A stretch of DNA of 64,000 bases, taken from positions 91,225 through 155,224 of the forward strand of contig CANKMW010000005.1 in the NCBI GenBank assembly GCA_947483555.1, given 5' to 3'. This stretch comes from Myxococcales bacterium (GTDB lineage Bacteria > Myxococcota_A > Polyangia > Haliangiales > Haliangiaceae). A model generated the notes under the pieces. It did no database searches and was not told where the DNA came from. It saw nothing but the letters and a program-made list of their open reading frames with translations. Below, piece after piece: positions 47,294 through 56,933 of this stretch; within the stretch, counting starts at the first letter, position 1, and each line of letters begins with the position of its first letter. The position numbers were made by a program, and so were the translations under genes.

Positions 47294-47422
47294 ATGAAGA
47301 AGCCCACCGGATCAGTACGCAAGCCCATCACCATCGTCGAGAAAACCGACATGGTCGTCGGTGGACGCACGACGCCTTCGACCAGTTTTGGTCCGCTGGT
47401 CAAGCCCGGTACCGGGCAGTAG
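47294..47422 (+). CDS. Possible 42-aa peptide gene
   Basis: The frame opens MKKPTGSVRKPITIVEK, continues with VVGGRTT and SFGPLVKPG, and ends in Gln before TAG. It is basic and Gly/Pro/Thr-rich with no hydrophobic segment or cysteine. Codon use is less G/C in third positions than in neighbours (AAA, TCA, GTA, TTT), which could mean a recently acquired or unusual small gene. The TACGGT box is the main support. No modification enzyme of RiPP type is adjacent, so peptide function is open. Confidence 0.4.
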   Translation: MKKPTGSVRKPITIVEKTDMVVGGRTTPSTSFGPLVKPGTGQ

Positions 47423-47447
47423 GCCAGCCTCCACGAGTGCCCACGCG

Positions 47448-50400
47448 TCAGCGTCCGGTCCGCGTGCGCTTGATCCACGCGACCAGGTCGCCGCGCATGA
47501 TCGCATTGTCGCCCTCGGCGGTATCGAGCAGCGCCAGCGCCGATCGAGCGAGCTCGAGTGCGCGCGGCCGCTGCCGGCCGTCGGCCCGGAGCGCGCGAGC
47601 CAGGCTCCAGCGTGCGCGGACCCGGCCGATCGTGTTGATCGCCCGCAGGTCGAGACCTCGGACCGCCCGCTCGCACTGATCGATCGCATCGGGCAGGTCG
47701 TGGTCGTCGATCGCGTTCTCGCACAACCGCAGGCGGACGCCGTCGACCATGTCGCTCTCGGCGCCAAAATGCGCCTCGCGGATGGCCAGCGCGCGCTCGA
47801 GATCGCGCCGGGCGATGATCTGGTCGGGCTCGAGACCTGCGCGCAACAGCAGCGCGGGCGCCACGCTGGGGTGGGAGTCGCCATGATGACGTTCGTAGAT
47901 GTCGAGCGCACGGCTCGCGTGGCGGCGTGCGGCCGGAAGATCGCCGGTCTGCTTGAGGAGGTAGGCGAGGTTGGTCAGGGTCGCGGCGATCCGAGGATCG
48001 GTGGGCCCGAGCGCACTCTCGCGGACGGCCAGCGCCCGCTGGTAGCGCGTGCGCGCCAGCTCGAGGTCGCCGACGAGGAATGCGGCGTCGGCGAGGTTCT
48101 GTAGCTGGGCCGCGGTGTCGGGGTGCGACGGCCCCTGGGTCTTTTCAGCGATGGCCAGGGCACGCTCGTACAGCTCGGCGGCGCGGCCGATCTCGCCGCG
48201 CGACTTCATGACGTCGCCGAGGCTCGACCACAGCGCCGCCGTGCGCGGGTGGTCGGGACCGAGCTCGCGCTCGGCGATCGCTTCGGCGCGGCGGAATGCC
48301 GCCTCCGCCTCGTCGTGCCGGGTCAGCGACTCCAAGGTGGAGCCGAGATCGATCAACCGGTCCATGACCTCGACGTGCTGCGGTCCGAGGCGGGTCTCGG
48401 TCTCGGCGAGAATCTTCTGATATCCCGCGAGCGCCGTGCGGTAGTCGCCGCGATGCCAGGTGAGGTCGGTCTCGAGCAGCGCCAGCCGCCGGGTCAGCTC
48501 GGCCGAGCCGCTGCGCGAGACCAGCGCAGCGGTGAGTGGTTCCATCGATGCGGCAGCGGCGAGGTCGGCCCGGTCGATACCGGTGACCCTGAGGAGCACC
48601 GTCGCGGCCTCGGCAAGTGTCACGTCGTCGGCAGCGCTGGCGGACAGCTCGATCGCCGTCGTCAGGTCGCCGACCGCCATGTCGGCCTGGCCGACGCCGG
48701 CCACCGCTCGGCCGAGGACGAGCAGGGCCCGGGCCCGGGTCGCCGCCTGATCGCCTGCGGCCTCGACCGCCGAACGCGCGACGTCGACCGCGGCTCGGCC
48801 CTGGCCGGCCGCGATCATCGTGGTCGCCTCGGCCAGCTGGTCGAGTACCTGCTGCGACCGCGCGTCGTTGCGTGGCGCCGACACCCGATCGAGCGCGTCC
48901 GGATCGGCGCACCCCGTGATCACGGGCAGCCGCAGCGCCGCCTCGACGAGGCGCGGCGCCAGCTCGCGATCGACGTCGCCAGTCATGGCGTGGGCAAGCG
49001 CCCCCACCGCGGCGAGGCGCCGGTCCAGGCAGCTCATGCGCAGATCGAGGCGCGCCTCGGACTGCTCGTGGCGGACGTGGGTGGCCTGGCAGGCGTCATG
49101 GTGCGCCGCCACCCAGTCGATCGCGTAGTCGTCGAGCACGACGGTCGCGCGGGCAATGGCGTCGGCGCCGCCCGGGACGGTCGCGAAGGCGCGCGCGGCG
49201 GCGGCGCGCACGCCGGCGTCCCACAGCCCGGCCAGGCGGGGCGTCGCATCCGGGCAGGTGGGGCCACGCTCGGCGGCGCCCCGCAGCTCGGGGATCGCGA
49301 TCGCCGCCGCGACCAGCACGGCAGCGCCGCCGACCACCACCCGGCCACGCCAGCGCGAGCGCGCCGGCGTCAGCGCGGTGAGCAGGTCTTCCATCGACGG
49401 GTAGCGCGCCGCCGGATCGGCGGCCAGGCCGCGGCGAATGGCGCGGCGCAGCCAGGCCGGCACGTCGTGGCCGCGATCGCCGGTGGCCGGTTGGCCGCGT
49501 TCGATCGAGTCGACCAGGGCCTCGAACGAGGGCGCGTCGTAGGGGCGGGCGCCGAACAGCCCCTCGTAGAGCGCGACGCAGAACGAGAACTGATCGGAGC
49601 GCGCGTCGAGCGTCCGGCCCTGGCACTGCTCGGGTGACATGTACGCCGGCGTGCCGATCACCGCGCCGGTCTGGGTCTTCGCGCCATCACGAAACCCGCT
49701 TTCGGCCGCCGTCGCCGACTCGCCGGCGGCAGGACTACCCGCGGGGCGGGCCAGGCCGAAGTCGCTGACCCGGACCCGACCGTCGCGGCCGACCAGGATG
49801 TTACTCGGCTTGACGTCGCGGTGGATCAGGCGCGCCTGGTGGGCCGCGGCCAGGCCGGCGCCCGCCGCGCGGTAGATCTCGAGCACGTCCTGCCAGCTGC
49901 GCGGCGTCACGGTCAGCCATTCGGCGGCGGTGTGACCGTCGACGAACTCCATGGCCACGAAGTCGCGGTCGCGCCAGCGTCCGATCTCGTGCACGGCGAC
50001 GACGTTGGGATGCGACAGCCGCGCCAGCGCGCGTGCCTCGGCGCGCAGGCGAGTCGCGTGGGCCTCGTCGTGCGCGCCGCGCAGCAGCTTGAGCGCGACC
50101 CGGCGATCGAGCTCGGGATCGTAGGCCGACACCACCAGGCCCATGCCGCCGACCCCGAGCAGCTCGAGCACCTGGTAGCGGCCCATCGGCTCACCGGGCG
50201 CGATCATCGTCGACGCCACCAGATCTGGCTGGGCGGCCGGCAGGGTGGCGTCGATCGCGTCGCCGTGACCGTGGGTGCGGGTGTCGGCGAGCTGCATCGG
50301 TGAGGCCGCGAGCACGCTCTGCCGCGCCAGCGCACCGATCAGCGTCCGGCACTGCTCGCAGTCGTCGAGGTGGCGCTCGACCGCGGCCCGGCGTTCGCCG

Positions 50401-50453
50401 GTCAGCGTGCCCTGCGCCAGCTCGGCGAGCAGGTTGTCGTCGGGACAATCCAT
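47448..50453 (-). CDS. Ser/Thr kinase with anti-sigma-type zinc finger and TPR tail
   Basis: 1001 aa. N-terminal HxxxCxxC zinc finger (H28, C32, C35) as in anti-sigma factors. Kinase domain (about 92-355): glycine loop LGVGGMGLV, K122, HRD 211-213, DFG 231-233, YMSPEQ. One membrane helix at about 372-391. The C-terminal 600 residues contain TPR-like repeats with the pattern TRxxLxxL and GxxHPxTA (several units around residues 690-890). The kinase may be a membrane sensor whose zinc finger holds the sigma factor encoded divergently 36 bp away. Other start options further upstream overlap the sigma gene and are rejected. Confidence 0.9.
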   Translation of the reverse strand: MDCPDDNLLAELAQGTLTGERRAAVERHLDDCEQCRTLIGALARQSVLAASPMQLADTRTHGHGDAIDATLPAAQPDLVASTMIAPGEPMGRYQVLELLGVGGMGLVVSAYDPELDRRVALKLLRGAHDEAHATRLRAEARALARLSHPNVVAVHEIGRWRDRDFVAMEFVDGHTAAEWLTVTPRSWQDVLEIYRAAGAGLAAAHQARLIHRDVKPSNILVGRDGRVRVSDFGLARPAGSPAAGESATAAESGFRDGAKTQTGAVIGTPAYMSPEQCQGRTLDARSDQFSFCVALYEGLFGARPYDAPSFEALVDSIERGQPATGDRGHDVPAWLRRAIRRGLAADPAARYPSMEDLLTALTPARSRWRGRVVVGGAAVLVAAAIAIPELRGAAERGPTCPDATPRLAGLWDAGVRAAAARAFATVPGGADAIARATVVLDDYAIDWVAAHHDACQATHVRHEQSEARLDLRMSCLDRRLAAVGALAHAMTGDVDRELAPRLVEAALRLPVITGCADPDALDRVSAPRNDARSQQVLDQLAEATTMIAAGQGRAAVDVARSAVEAAGDQAATRARALLVLGRAVAGVGQADMAVGDLTTAIELSASAADDVTLAEAATVLLRVTGIDRADLAAAASMEPLTAALVSRSGSAELTRRLALLETDLTWHRGDYRTALAGYQKILAETETRLGPQHVEVMDRLIDLGSTLESLTRHDEAEAAFRRAEAIAERELGPDHPRTAALWSSLGDVMKSRGEIGRAAELYERALAIAEKTQGPSHPDTAAQLQNLADAAFLVGDLELARTRYQRALAVRESALGPTDPRIAATLTNLAYLLKQTGDLPAARRHASRALDIYERHHGDSHPSVAPALLLRAGLEPDQIIARRDLERALAIREAHFGAESDMVDGVRLRLCENAIDDHDLPDAIDQCERAVRGLDLRAINTIGRVRARWSLARALRADGRQRPRALELARSALALLDTAEGDNAIMRGDLVAWIKRTRTGR

Positions 50454-50476
50454 GGTGACGGCGCCTGCCGCGATGG

Positions 50477-50482
50477 TACCGT
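50477..50482 (+). promoter_or_regulatory. TACCGT box in the shared 36-bp divergent promoter
   Basis: TACCGT, 7-base spacer, GTG at 50490. It is part of the palindrome GGTACC at 50476-50481, whose other strand gives TACCAT 19 bases before the kinase ATG, so both genes may use the same core. Confidence 0.45.
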
Positions 50483-50489
50483 CGGCGCC

Positions 50490-51401
50490 GTGGAGGACGC
50501 AAAGCGGGGCGCCGAGCTGCTCGCCGCGTTCGTCGGGGCGGCGCCGGCGGACTGGGCGGCCCAGCTTGACCGTGACCGGCTTGGCGAGGCGCTGTGCCGC
50601 GCCGTCGACCGCGGGCGTGCCGCGTGGCCGGGGCTGGCGCTCGACGAGACCTGGCTGGCCGCCGCCCTGGGCGCGCGCCTCGGCGACCCGGCGCTCGACG
50701 CCGCCCGCCTCGACGCCGCGCCGGCGGACGACCTCGCGCTCGCCGCCGCCTGCGGTGACGGGCTGCCCGGCGCCGCCGTGGCCTTCGAGGCTGCCCTGGG
50801 CGCCGACCTGGAGGCCATCGTGGGCCGCACGATCGCGGCGCCCCAGCTGCGCGAGGAGGCGGCGCAGCGCGTGCGCCAGCACCTGCTGGTAGCCGCGCCC
50901 GGCGCGCGGCCGCGGATCGCCGGCTACCTCGGGCGCGCCCCCCTGCGCGCGTACGTCCGCGTGATCGCGACCCGGATCGCGATCGACGTGCTGCGCGGCG
51001 AGCGTGGCGACCGCCACATCGCCGACGACGGCGCCGCGGCGGCGCTGCCCGACCCCGGCGTCGACCTCGAGCTCGGGCTGCTGCAGCGCCGCTATGGCGC
51101 GCCGGTCCGGGCCGCGATCGCCGCCGGCACCGCGGCGCTGGCCGCCCGCGAGCGCACGTTGCTCCGCTACCACCTCGTCGATGGCCTGTCGATCGACAAG
51201 CTGGCGGTGATCTACGACGTCCATCGAGCCACCGTCGCGCGCCAGCTCGAGCGCGCCCGCGTCGAGCTGCTGCAGCACGTCAAGCGCGAGCTGGCCAGCC
51301 ACGTCGGCGCCAGCGGCGACGAGCTGATCAGCATCGTGCGCATGGTCCGCAGCCAGCTCGACCTGAGCGTCCGGGAGCTGCTGGCCAGCGCTCCCGAGTG
51401 A
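50490..51401 (+). CDS. Myxococcales-type RNA polymerase sigma factor (sigma-70/ECF-like)
   Basis: 303 aa from a GTG chosen for its TACCGT box. An in-frame start at 50370 would overlap the divergent kinase gene. The N-terminal half is a long helical extension that replaces a usual region 1; sigma-2 is at about 135-195 (VRVIATRIAIDVLRGER) and sigma-4 at about 220-275, with the helix-turn-helix LVDGLSIDKLAVIYDVHRATVARQLERARVEL. This resembles the TIGR03001 family of Myxococcales sigma factors. Paired with the zinc-finger kinase opposite, it probably controls an envelope or stress regulon that could include the TonB receptor next door. Confidence 0.85.
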   Translation: MEDAKRGAELLAAFVGAAPADWAAQLDRDRLGEALCRAVDRGRAAWPGLALDETWLAAALGARLGDPALDAARLDAAPADDLALAAACGDGLPGAAVAFEAALGADLEAIVGRTIAAPQLREEAAQRVRQHLLVAAPGARPRIAGYLGRAPLRAYVRVIATRIAIDVLRGERGDRHIADDGAAAALPDPGVDLELGLLQRRYGAPVRAAIAAGTAALAARERTLLRYHLVDGLSIDKLAVIYDVHRATVARQLERARVELLQHVKRELASHVGASGDELISIVRMVRSQLDLSVRELLASAPE

Positions 51402-51501
51402 GTTCTGCGTCGATCGCCCATGCCCCGGTGACGGACCGGCACGCCGCAGGTCGCAGCTTCTTTTCGGGTTCGGCTTGCGGACGGCCGCTGGCGGGCCGAC
51501 C

Positions 51502-53526
51502 ATGGAGCCAATGGGGGAGGCGCCGAGGCGCAGCCAGGGTCGGCGGAAGCGCGCAGCGCTCGCCGCCGTGGCGGCGTGGCTGGCCGGACCGACGGCAGCG
51601 CACGCCGGCGACGCCGGAGAGCCAGACCTGCGCCAGATGACGCTCGAAGAGCTGCTGGCGATCCCGGTCGCGGTGGTCACCCGCAGCGAGCGGCCGCTCC
51701 GCGACACCCCCGGCATCGTCACCGTCATCACCCGCGATGACCTCGCAGCGTCGGGTGCGCGCGACCTGATCGCCGTACTGCAGCTCGTGCCGGGCTTCGC
51801 GGTCGGCATGGACGTCCAGGGCAGCCTCGCGCTCGGGTTCCGCGGCAACACCGGCGCCGGCGGACAGATCCTCGTTCTGGTCGATGGACTCGAGCTCAAC
51901 GAGAACATGTACGGCACCCCGATGATCGACGTGCCCATCGACCTGATCGAGAAGATCGAGATCGTCCGTGGCCCGGGCTCGGTGGTCCACGGCGGTTACG
52001 CCGAGCTGGCGGTGATCAACGTGATCACGCGGGCCGCTGCCGGCGCCACCGCGGCCACGGTCGGCACCCGGTACGGGCAGATGGAGGACGGGCTCGGGTA
52101 TCGCGACGTGTTCGCCACTGGCCGCGATCGGGTGGCGGGCGTCGACGTGGGCGTCTCCGCGTCGCTCGGCGAGGGCCGCCGCAGCGACGGCTACTATCGC
52201 GACTTCTTCGGCGGTGCCTACCGCCTGCCCAACCGCGTCGACCCGGCGATGCTCGACGTCGGGCTCGGCTGGCACGGTCTCGAGGTGCGCGGCCTCGGCC
52301 ACTGGCTGCGCACCTCGTCACAGGATGCGGTGAACGTGAGCGAGCCGGCGCCGGTCGACACCGACTTCGCGAGTTACTTCCTCGACGCGCGTTATGCGTG
52401 GCGCCTGACCGACACGGTCACGCTGACGCCGCGTGCCACGTTCAAGCGCCAGCAGCCGTGGCAGGTCCGCGACCTGGCGGCGATCACCTACTACCGGAAG
52501 ACCGCCGCGCGCTACACCGGGTCCGTGACGCTCGACTGGGCGGTCCGCGAGCACCTCGATGTGCTGGCCGGCGCCGAGGCGTTCACCAGCCGCGCTCGCC
52601 TCGTCGACACCGCGAACACCGGAGTCGGATTCCAGCAGCCCCTGGCCGAGGGCGACCATGACTCGTTCTCGACCCTGACCGCGTACAGCCAGGTGCTCCT
52701 CGATCATCGGTGGGCCAACCTGTCGCTCGGCGCGCGCCTGGAGTGGAACAGCCGGTTCGGTGCCGTGATGGTACCGCGGATCGGCGTGACCCGCGGGCTG
52801 GGGCGCCTGCACACCAAGCTGCTGCTGAGCCAGGCGTTCCGAGCGCCTGGCCACGAGCCGTACAGCCTCAACGTCGACCTGCGACCGGAGAAGACCACCA
52901 CCTACGAGCTCGAGGTCGGCTACCAGCTCGGCGAGCACGTGTTCGCGGGCGCCAACCTGTTCGACATCACCACGCGTGATCCGTTCGTCTACGACTTCGA
53001 TCCGCTGGTCGGCGCCGAGCGCTACCTGAACTTCCCACGCACCGGTTCGCGCGGCGTCGAAGCCGTGGTGCGGGCTCAGCACGAGCGTGGCCGCGCCCAG
53101 CTCACCGGTTCGTACTACGACGCCAGCGGCAAGAATCAGGTCGCGCTGTACGCGGTGCCTGGTCAGGATGACGTGACGTCGGGATTTCCAGCCTGGAAGT
53201 TGACGCTGAGCGGCAGCGCGCGGGTGGCCGAGCATCTGAGCCTGAGCCCGTCGGTGGTGGTGCTCGGGCCGGTGTGGGGACCGGTGGGCGTCGAGGGCAG
53301 CGCCGATGACCTCACCTTCGGCGAGCAGGACGCGACGCTGCTGCTCGGGATCTACGCGCTGCGCCGCGATCTGGCCGTCCCCGGCCTCGACCTCGGCATC
53401 GGCGTCGCCGACCTGCTCGATCAGGGCGTGCGCTACGTCGAGCGCTCGGCGATCGCTCACGCGCCGCTGCCCGGCCCGACCCGCGAGTACATGCTGCACG
53501 TGTCGTACCGGCGGCCGCTCGACTGA
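51502..53526 (+). CDS. TonB-dependent outer membrane receptor
   Basis: 674 aa. Twin-Arg-like and hydrophobic signal region (GRRKRAALAAVAAWLAGPTAAHA), a plug domain (about 45-165) with VTVITRDDLAASG, VDGLELNENMYGTP and the EIVRGPGSVVHGG motif, then a beta barrel with many aromatic-ended strands. It ends in RRPLD rather than in Phe. Substrates could be siderophores, vitamin B12 or sugars; the sequence does not tell. An alternative ATG at 51511 is possible. The gap to the sigma gene is 100 bp and shows no TAnnnT box near the start. Confidence 0.9.
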   Translation: MEPMGEAPRRSQGRRKRAALAAVAAWLAGPTAAHAGDAGEPDLRQMTLEELLAIPVAVVTRSERPLRDTPGIVTVITRDDLAASGARDLIAVLQLVPGFAVGMDVQGSLALGFRGNTGAGGQILVLVDGLELNENMYGTPMIDVPIDLIEKIEIVRGPGSVVHGGYAELAVINVITRAAAGATAATVGTRYGQMEDGLGYRDVFATGRDRVAGVDVGVSASLGEGRRSDGYYRDFFGGAYRLPNRVDPAMLDVGLGWHGLEVRGLGHWLRTSSQDAVNVSEPAPVDTDFASYFLDARYAWRLTDTVTLTPRATFKRQQPWQVRDLAAITYYRKTAARYTGSVTLDWAVREHLDVLAGAEAFTSRARLVDTANTGVGFQQPLAEGDHDSFSTLTAYSQVLLDHRWANLSLGARLEWNSRFGAVMVPRIGVTRGLGRLHTKLLLSQAFRAPGHEPYSLNVDLRPEKTTTYELEVGYQLGEHVFAGANLFDITTRDPFVYDFDPLVGAERYLNFPRTGSRGVEAVVRAQHERGRAQLTGSYYDASGKNQVALYAVPGQDDVTSGFPAWKLTLSGSARVAEHLSLSPSVVVLGPVWGPVGVEGSADDLTFGEQDATLLLGIYALRRDLAVPGLDLGIGVADLLDQGVRYVERSAIAHAPLPGPTREYMLHVSYRRPLD

Positions 53527-53562
53527 CGTCAGCAGCGGCGGTCGCGTGCCCGGGGGTGATGT

Positions 53563-53568
53563 TAGCCT
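53563..53568 (+). promoter_or_regulatory. TAGCCT box before the second TPR kinase
   Basis: TAGCCT, 7-base spacer, ATG at 53576. Confidence 0.45.
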
Positions 53569-53575
53569 GGGCCGG

Positions 53576-56209
53576 ATGGTCGCATCCGGGCCACCCGACG
53601 ACGCGCTGCCGCCGACCGTGACCGCGACACCGGCCGAGCTGGCGTCGGCGGCTGCGTCGACGATCGGCGGCCGGGTCGGCCGCTACGTGCTGCTGCGCGA
53701 GATCGGCGCCGGTGGCATGGGCACGGTCTGGGAGGCCTACGACCCGGCGCTCGACCGGTTGATCGCGCTCAAGCTGGTGCTCGATCCACACGGCGAGGCG
53801 ACCGGCGGCGGGGCGTCGTCGGTCGAGCAGGAAGCGCGGGCGCTGGCCCGCGTCACCGATCCGCGAGTGGTCGCGGTGCACGACGCCGGCCGCGAGGGCG
53901 CGGTGGTCTACATCGCGATGGAGCTGGTGCGCGGACGGACGCTGAAGGCATGGCTCGAGCAGGAGTCGAGGCCGATCGAGGCCGTGGTCGACGTGCTGGT
54001 CGCCGCCGGTCGCGGGCTCGAGGCGGTCCACCGCGCCGGGCTGGTCCACCGCGACGTCAAGCCGTCGAACATCTTGCTCGGTGATGACGGCCGGATCTGC
54101 GTCGGTGACCTCGGCATCGCGCTGTCCGACACCCTGGCGCGCGGCTCCGGCTCGTACGCCGGTACGCCGGGGTACATGGCGCCCGAGCAGCGCGAGCGAC
54201 GCGGCTCTGACGCGCGCAGCGATCAGTACGCGTTCTGCGTCACGGCGTGGGAGGCGCTGATCGGTTGCCGTCCCGCCGAGGCCGCACCGGCGCGGACGAT
54301 GCCGGCGGTGATCCGCAGCGCGCTCGAGCGCGGACTGCGAGACGATCCAGCCGCGCGCTGGCGGTCGCTCGGCGATCTACTGGCGGCGCTGGTGCGCTGG
54401 CGGGGCCGTCGACGGCGGCGGTTGATCGGCGCCGGCATCGCGGTCGCGGTCGTCGCCGCCGCGGTGCTGGTGGTCGCCGTGCGACGCGACGACCGGGGAG
54501 TCGACGTGTGCGCGGCGACCGCGCGCGAGATCGATGCCTCGTGGACGCCGGCGCGGCGGGTCGCGCTGGCCCAGGCGTTCTCGGCGCTGCCGTCGCCGGT
54601 CGCCGCTGGCGCGTGGCAGCGCACCGAAGGCGTGCTGGCGGCGTGGGTCGACCGGTGGCGGGCGGCGCGCGTCGAGGCCTGCGATGCGACCACCGTGCGC
54701 CACACCCAGCCGGCGCCGGTCCTGCTCCGCCGCGAGCTGTGCCTGGCCCGCCGCCTCGACCAGTTCGGCGCGCTGCTCGACGCGCTCGCTGACCCCGATC
54801 TGCCGTCGCCGGCGCTGGCGGTCAGCGCGGCGTGGGCGTTGCCGGCGCCCGAGGGCTGCCTGGCTGCGGCGCCGCCCGACGCACCGGCGCCGCAGCCCGA
54901 CGCGCCCCCGGTGCGCGCGTTGCACGAGCGGATCGCGACCGCGGTCACGCTGCGGCGGCTCGGCAAGCCGTCCGACGCGGTCGCGGTCGCCGAGGCGGCA
55001 GTCCACGACGCCGAGGCCAGCGGTGATCGCGGCCTCTACGCGCAGGCCCTGACCGAGCTCGGCCAGTGTCGCAGCGTGGCGAGTGACCACGACCCGGCGA
55101 TCGATGCCTTCCGCCGCGCCGTCCAGGCCGCCGACCGCGCCGGGCTCGACGACCTCCGCTTCGAGGCCTGGGCCGGGCTCGGCTTCGTGATCGGCGAGAT
55201 CCGCGCCGACCAGGCCGAGGGCGCGCGCATCCTCGCTCAGCTGGGCGCCATCTACGACCGCTTGCCACCGGACCCGCTGCGCGAGGCGGTCCTCGAGGAG
55301 CGCACCGCCGCCTACCATCGCATCCACGGCGACTACCCGGCGTGCATCGAGCACGCGACGCGCGCCGAGGCGCTGCGTCGCGCCGCCGATCCGCGCAACC
55401 TCGATGCCATCGCCGAGCCGCTCAACTTGGTCGGCATCTGTCACGAGCGCGCCAGCCGGGAGCGCCAGGCGATCGTGGTGTTCGAGCAGGTCCTCGAACT
55501 GCGCCGCCGCTCACTCGGCGACGACCACCCGCGCACGGCGATGATCTACAACAACCTGGCCTCGGTCGCGCACTCGCTCGGCGACTACGCCACCGCCGAG
55601 CGCGAGCATCGCCGCGCGCTCGCGATCCGCGAACGGGTCCTCGGCCCCGAGCACCGCGACGTCGCGCAGTCGCACAACAACCTCGCCAACACACTGGCCA
55701 AGAAGGGCGAGCCCGCCGACGCCCTGGTGCACGCGCGGGCGGCGCGCGACATCTGGGCCCGGTCGGTCGGTCCCCGCACCGTCCTCACCGCGACCGCCAC
55801 CGCCGTGATGGGGCACGCCGAGCGCGCCCTCGGCCACCTCGACGAGGCCGAGCGCCTGTACCGCGAGGCGCTGGCGATCCGCCTCGAGGTGCGGGGGCCG
55901 AACCACGAGGACGTCACCCGCGTGCTCGGCGATCTTGCCAAGGTGCTGGTGATGCGCGGTCGAACCGCGGCGGCCATCGCGCTCGCCGATGATGCCTGGA
56001 ACCGCGACCGCGCCCGCGGTGACACCGGCATCGATCTGGCGTCGGCCGAGATCGACCGCCTGATGATCCACGCCGCCGATCCACGCCGTCGCGTCGCCGC
56101 GGTCGAGCGGGTCCGCAGCTTGTGCCCGGCGCTCGACAACCCCGACTGGGTGGTCGAGAAGGCCGCCTGCGACGCCTTCGTGGCCGGCGGCGGCACGCCA
56201 CCGCCGTGA
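53576..56209 (+). CDS. Ser/Thr kinase with TPR tail, DLG variant
   Basis: 877 aa. Kinase domain at about 37-265: glycine loop IGAGGMGTV, K66, HRD 158-160, then D178-L-G instead of DFG, and YMAPEQ. A basic stretch and membrane helix (about 283-302) follow, then an extracytoplasmic region of helical TPR-like repeats (about 410-800) with units such as GDYATAEREHRRALAIRERVLG. It resembles the first TPR kinase in layout but lacks the zinc finger. The DLG change keeps the metal-binding Asp, so activity is likely. The stop of this gene and that of the convergent DUF169 gene are 31 bp apart. Confidence 0.9.
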   Translation: MVASGPPDDALPPTVTATPAELASAAASTIGGRVGRYVLLREIGAGGMGTVWEAYDPALDRLIALKLVLDPHGEATGGGASSVEQEARALARVTDPRVVAVHDAGREGAVVYIAMELVRGRTLKAWLEQESRPIEAVVDVLVAAGRGLEAVHRAGLVHRDVKPSNILLGDDGRICVGDLGIALSDTLARGSGSYAGTPGYMAPEQRERRGSDARSDQYAFCVTAWEALIGCRPAEAAPARTMPAVIRSALERGLRDDPAARWRSLGDLLAALVRWRGRRRRRLIGAGIAVAVVAAAVLVVAVRRDDRGVDVCAATAREIDASWTPARRVALAQAFSALPSPVAAGAWQRTEGVLAAWVDRWRAARVEACDATTVRHTQPAPVLLRRELCLARRLDQFGALLDALADPDLPSPALAVSAAWALPAPEGCLAAAPPDAPAPQPDAPPVRALHERIATAVTLRRLGKPSDAVAVAEAAVHDAEASGDRGLYAQALTELGQCRSVASDHDPAIDAFRRAVQAADRAGLDDLRFEAWAGLGFVIGEIRADQAEGARILAQLGAIYDRLPPDPLREAVLEERTAAYHRIHGDYPACIEHATRAEALRRAADPRNLDAIAEPLNLVGICHERASRERQAIVVFEQVLELRRRSLGDDHPRTAMIYNNLASVAHSLGDYATAEREHRRALAIRERVLGPEHRDVAQSHNNLANTLAKKGEPADALVHARAARDIWARSVGPRTVLTATATAVMGHAERALGHLDEAERLYREALAIRLEVRGPNHEDVTRVLGDLAKVLVMRGRTAAAIALADDAWNRDRARGDTGIDLASAEIDRLMIHAADPRRRVAAVERVRSLCPALDNPDWVVEKAACDAFVAGGGTPPP

Positions 56210-56240
56210 CCGCGGTGCTCGAACCAGCTCGGAGAAGCGG

Positions 56241-56933
56241 TCAGCCGAGCTCGAGCTGGCGGGCCTGGTGGAACTTCTTCAGCTCCGCGTTGGCGCGCGC
56301 GACCACGGCCAGCTTGATCTCGATGGCGGCGAGCGCGGCGCCCGGAATCGCGTAGTAGCCGTCGCCCTCGGCGGCGCCGGTGTACACGCGGTTGCCGACG
56401 CAGCCGAAGCTGGCCGAGCCGCGCGCGCTCTGCAGCGCCTGCGGCAGCACCGCGCAGGTCGGACGGCCCAGCGTGGGCGCGCCGCTGCCGACGCCGGCGG
56501 CCTGCGCGGCCTCGGCGAGCAGCATCAACTGGCGGACGTCGCCGCGCACCAGCACCACGTCCGGCGCGAAGGTCGCCGCCGCGAGGGGTGCGTACGCGAC
56601 CACGCCGAAGTCGCTGGGGGTCCGGTGGGGGATCTGCGGCACCTCGTCCATCGACAGGTACTCGAGGCCGACCATGGTCTCGATCAGCTGCATGAGCTGC
56701 CCCTGCTGCTCCGGGGTGGTCGGCACGCCGTGAGTGTGAGCGCCGACCGCGCAGCCGAGGTGGTCGGCGGCCTCGGTGTAGAACGCCTCGCCGTCGGCGG
56801 CGCGGCGCCAGTAGCTGCAGCTGGCGGCGGCGCTCCGGGCGACCCGCGCCAGGCCGGCGGGCGCCTCGGCGAGGAACGCGATCGCGATCGGCGGGCTGGA
56901 CAGGCCGAGGAGCTCTTCGAGGTGGGTCTTCAT
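56241..56933 (-). CDS. DUF169 protein
   Basis: 230 aa from the ATG at 56933, chosen because TAGAAT (56941-56946, minus strand) is 7 bases before it; the ATG at 56942 overlaps that box. DUF169 features: SPPIAIAFLAEAPAGLAR, SCSYWRRAADG, HLGCAVGAHTHGV, and RPTCAVLPQALQSARGSASFGCVGNRVYTG. Three conserved cysteines could bind a cofactor or metal. No known reaction. No neighbours of related function are seen. Confidence 0.85.
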   Translation of the reverse strand: MKTHLEELLGLSSPPIAIAFLAEAPAGLARVARSAAASCSYWRRAADGEAFYTEAADHLGCAVGAHTHGVPTTPEQQGQLMQLIETMVGLEYLSMDEVPQIPHRTPSDFGVVAYAPLAAATFAPDVVLVRGDVRQLMLLAEAAQAAGVGSGAPTLGRPTCAVLPQALQSARGSASFGCVGNRVYTGAAEGDGYYAIPGAALAAIEIKLAVVARANAELKKFHQARQLELG

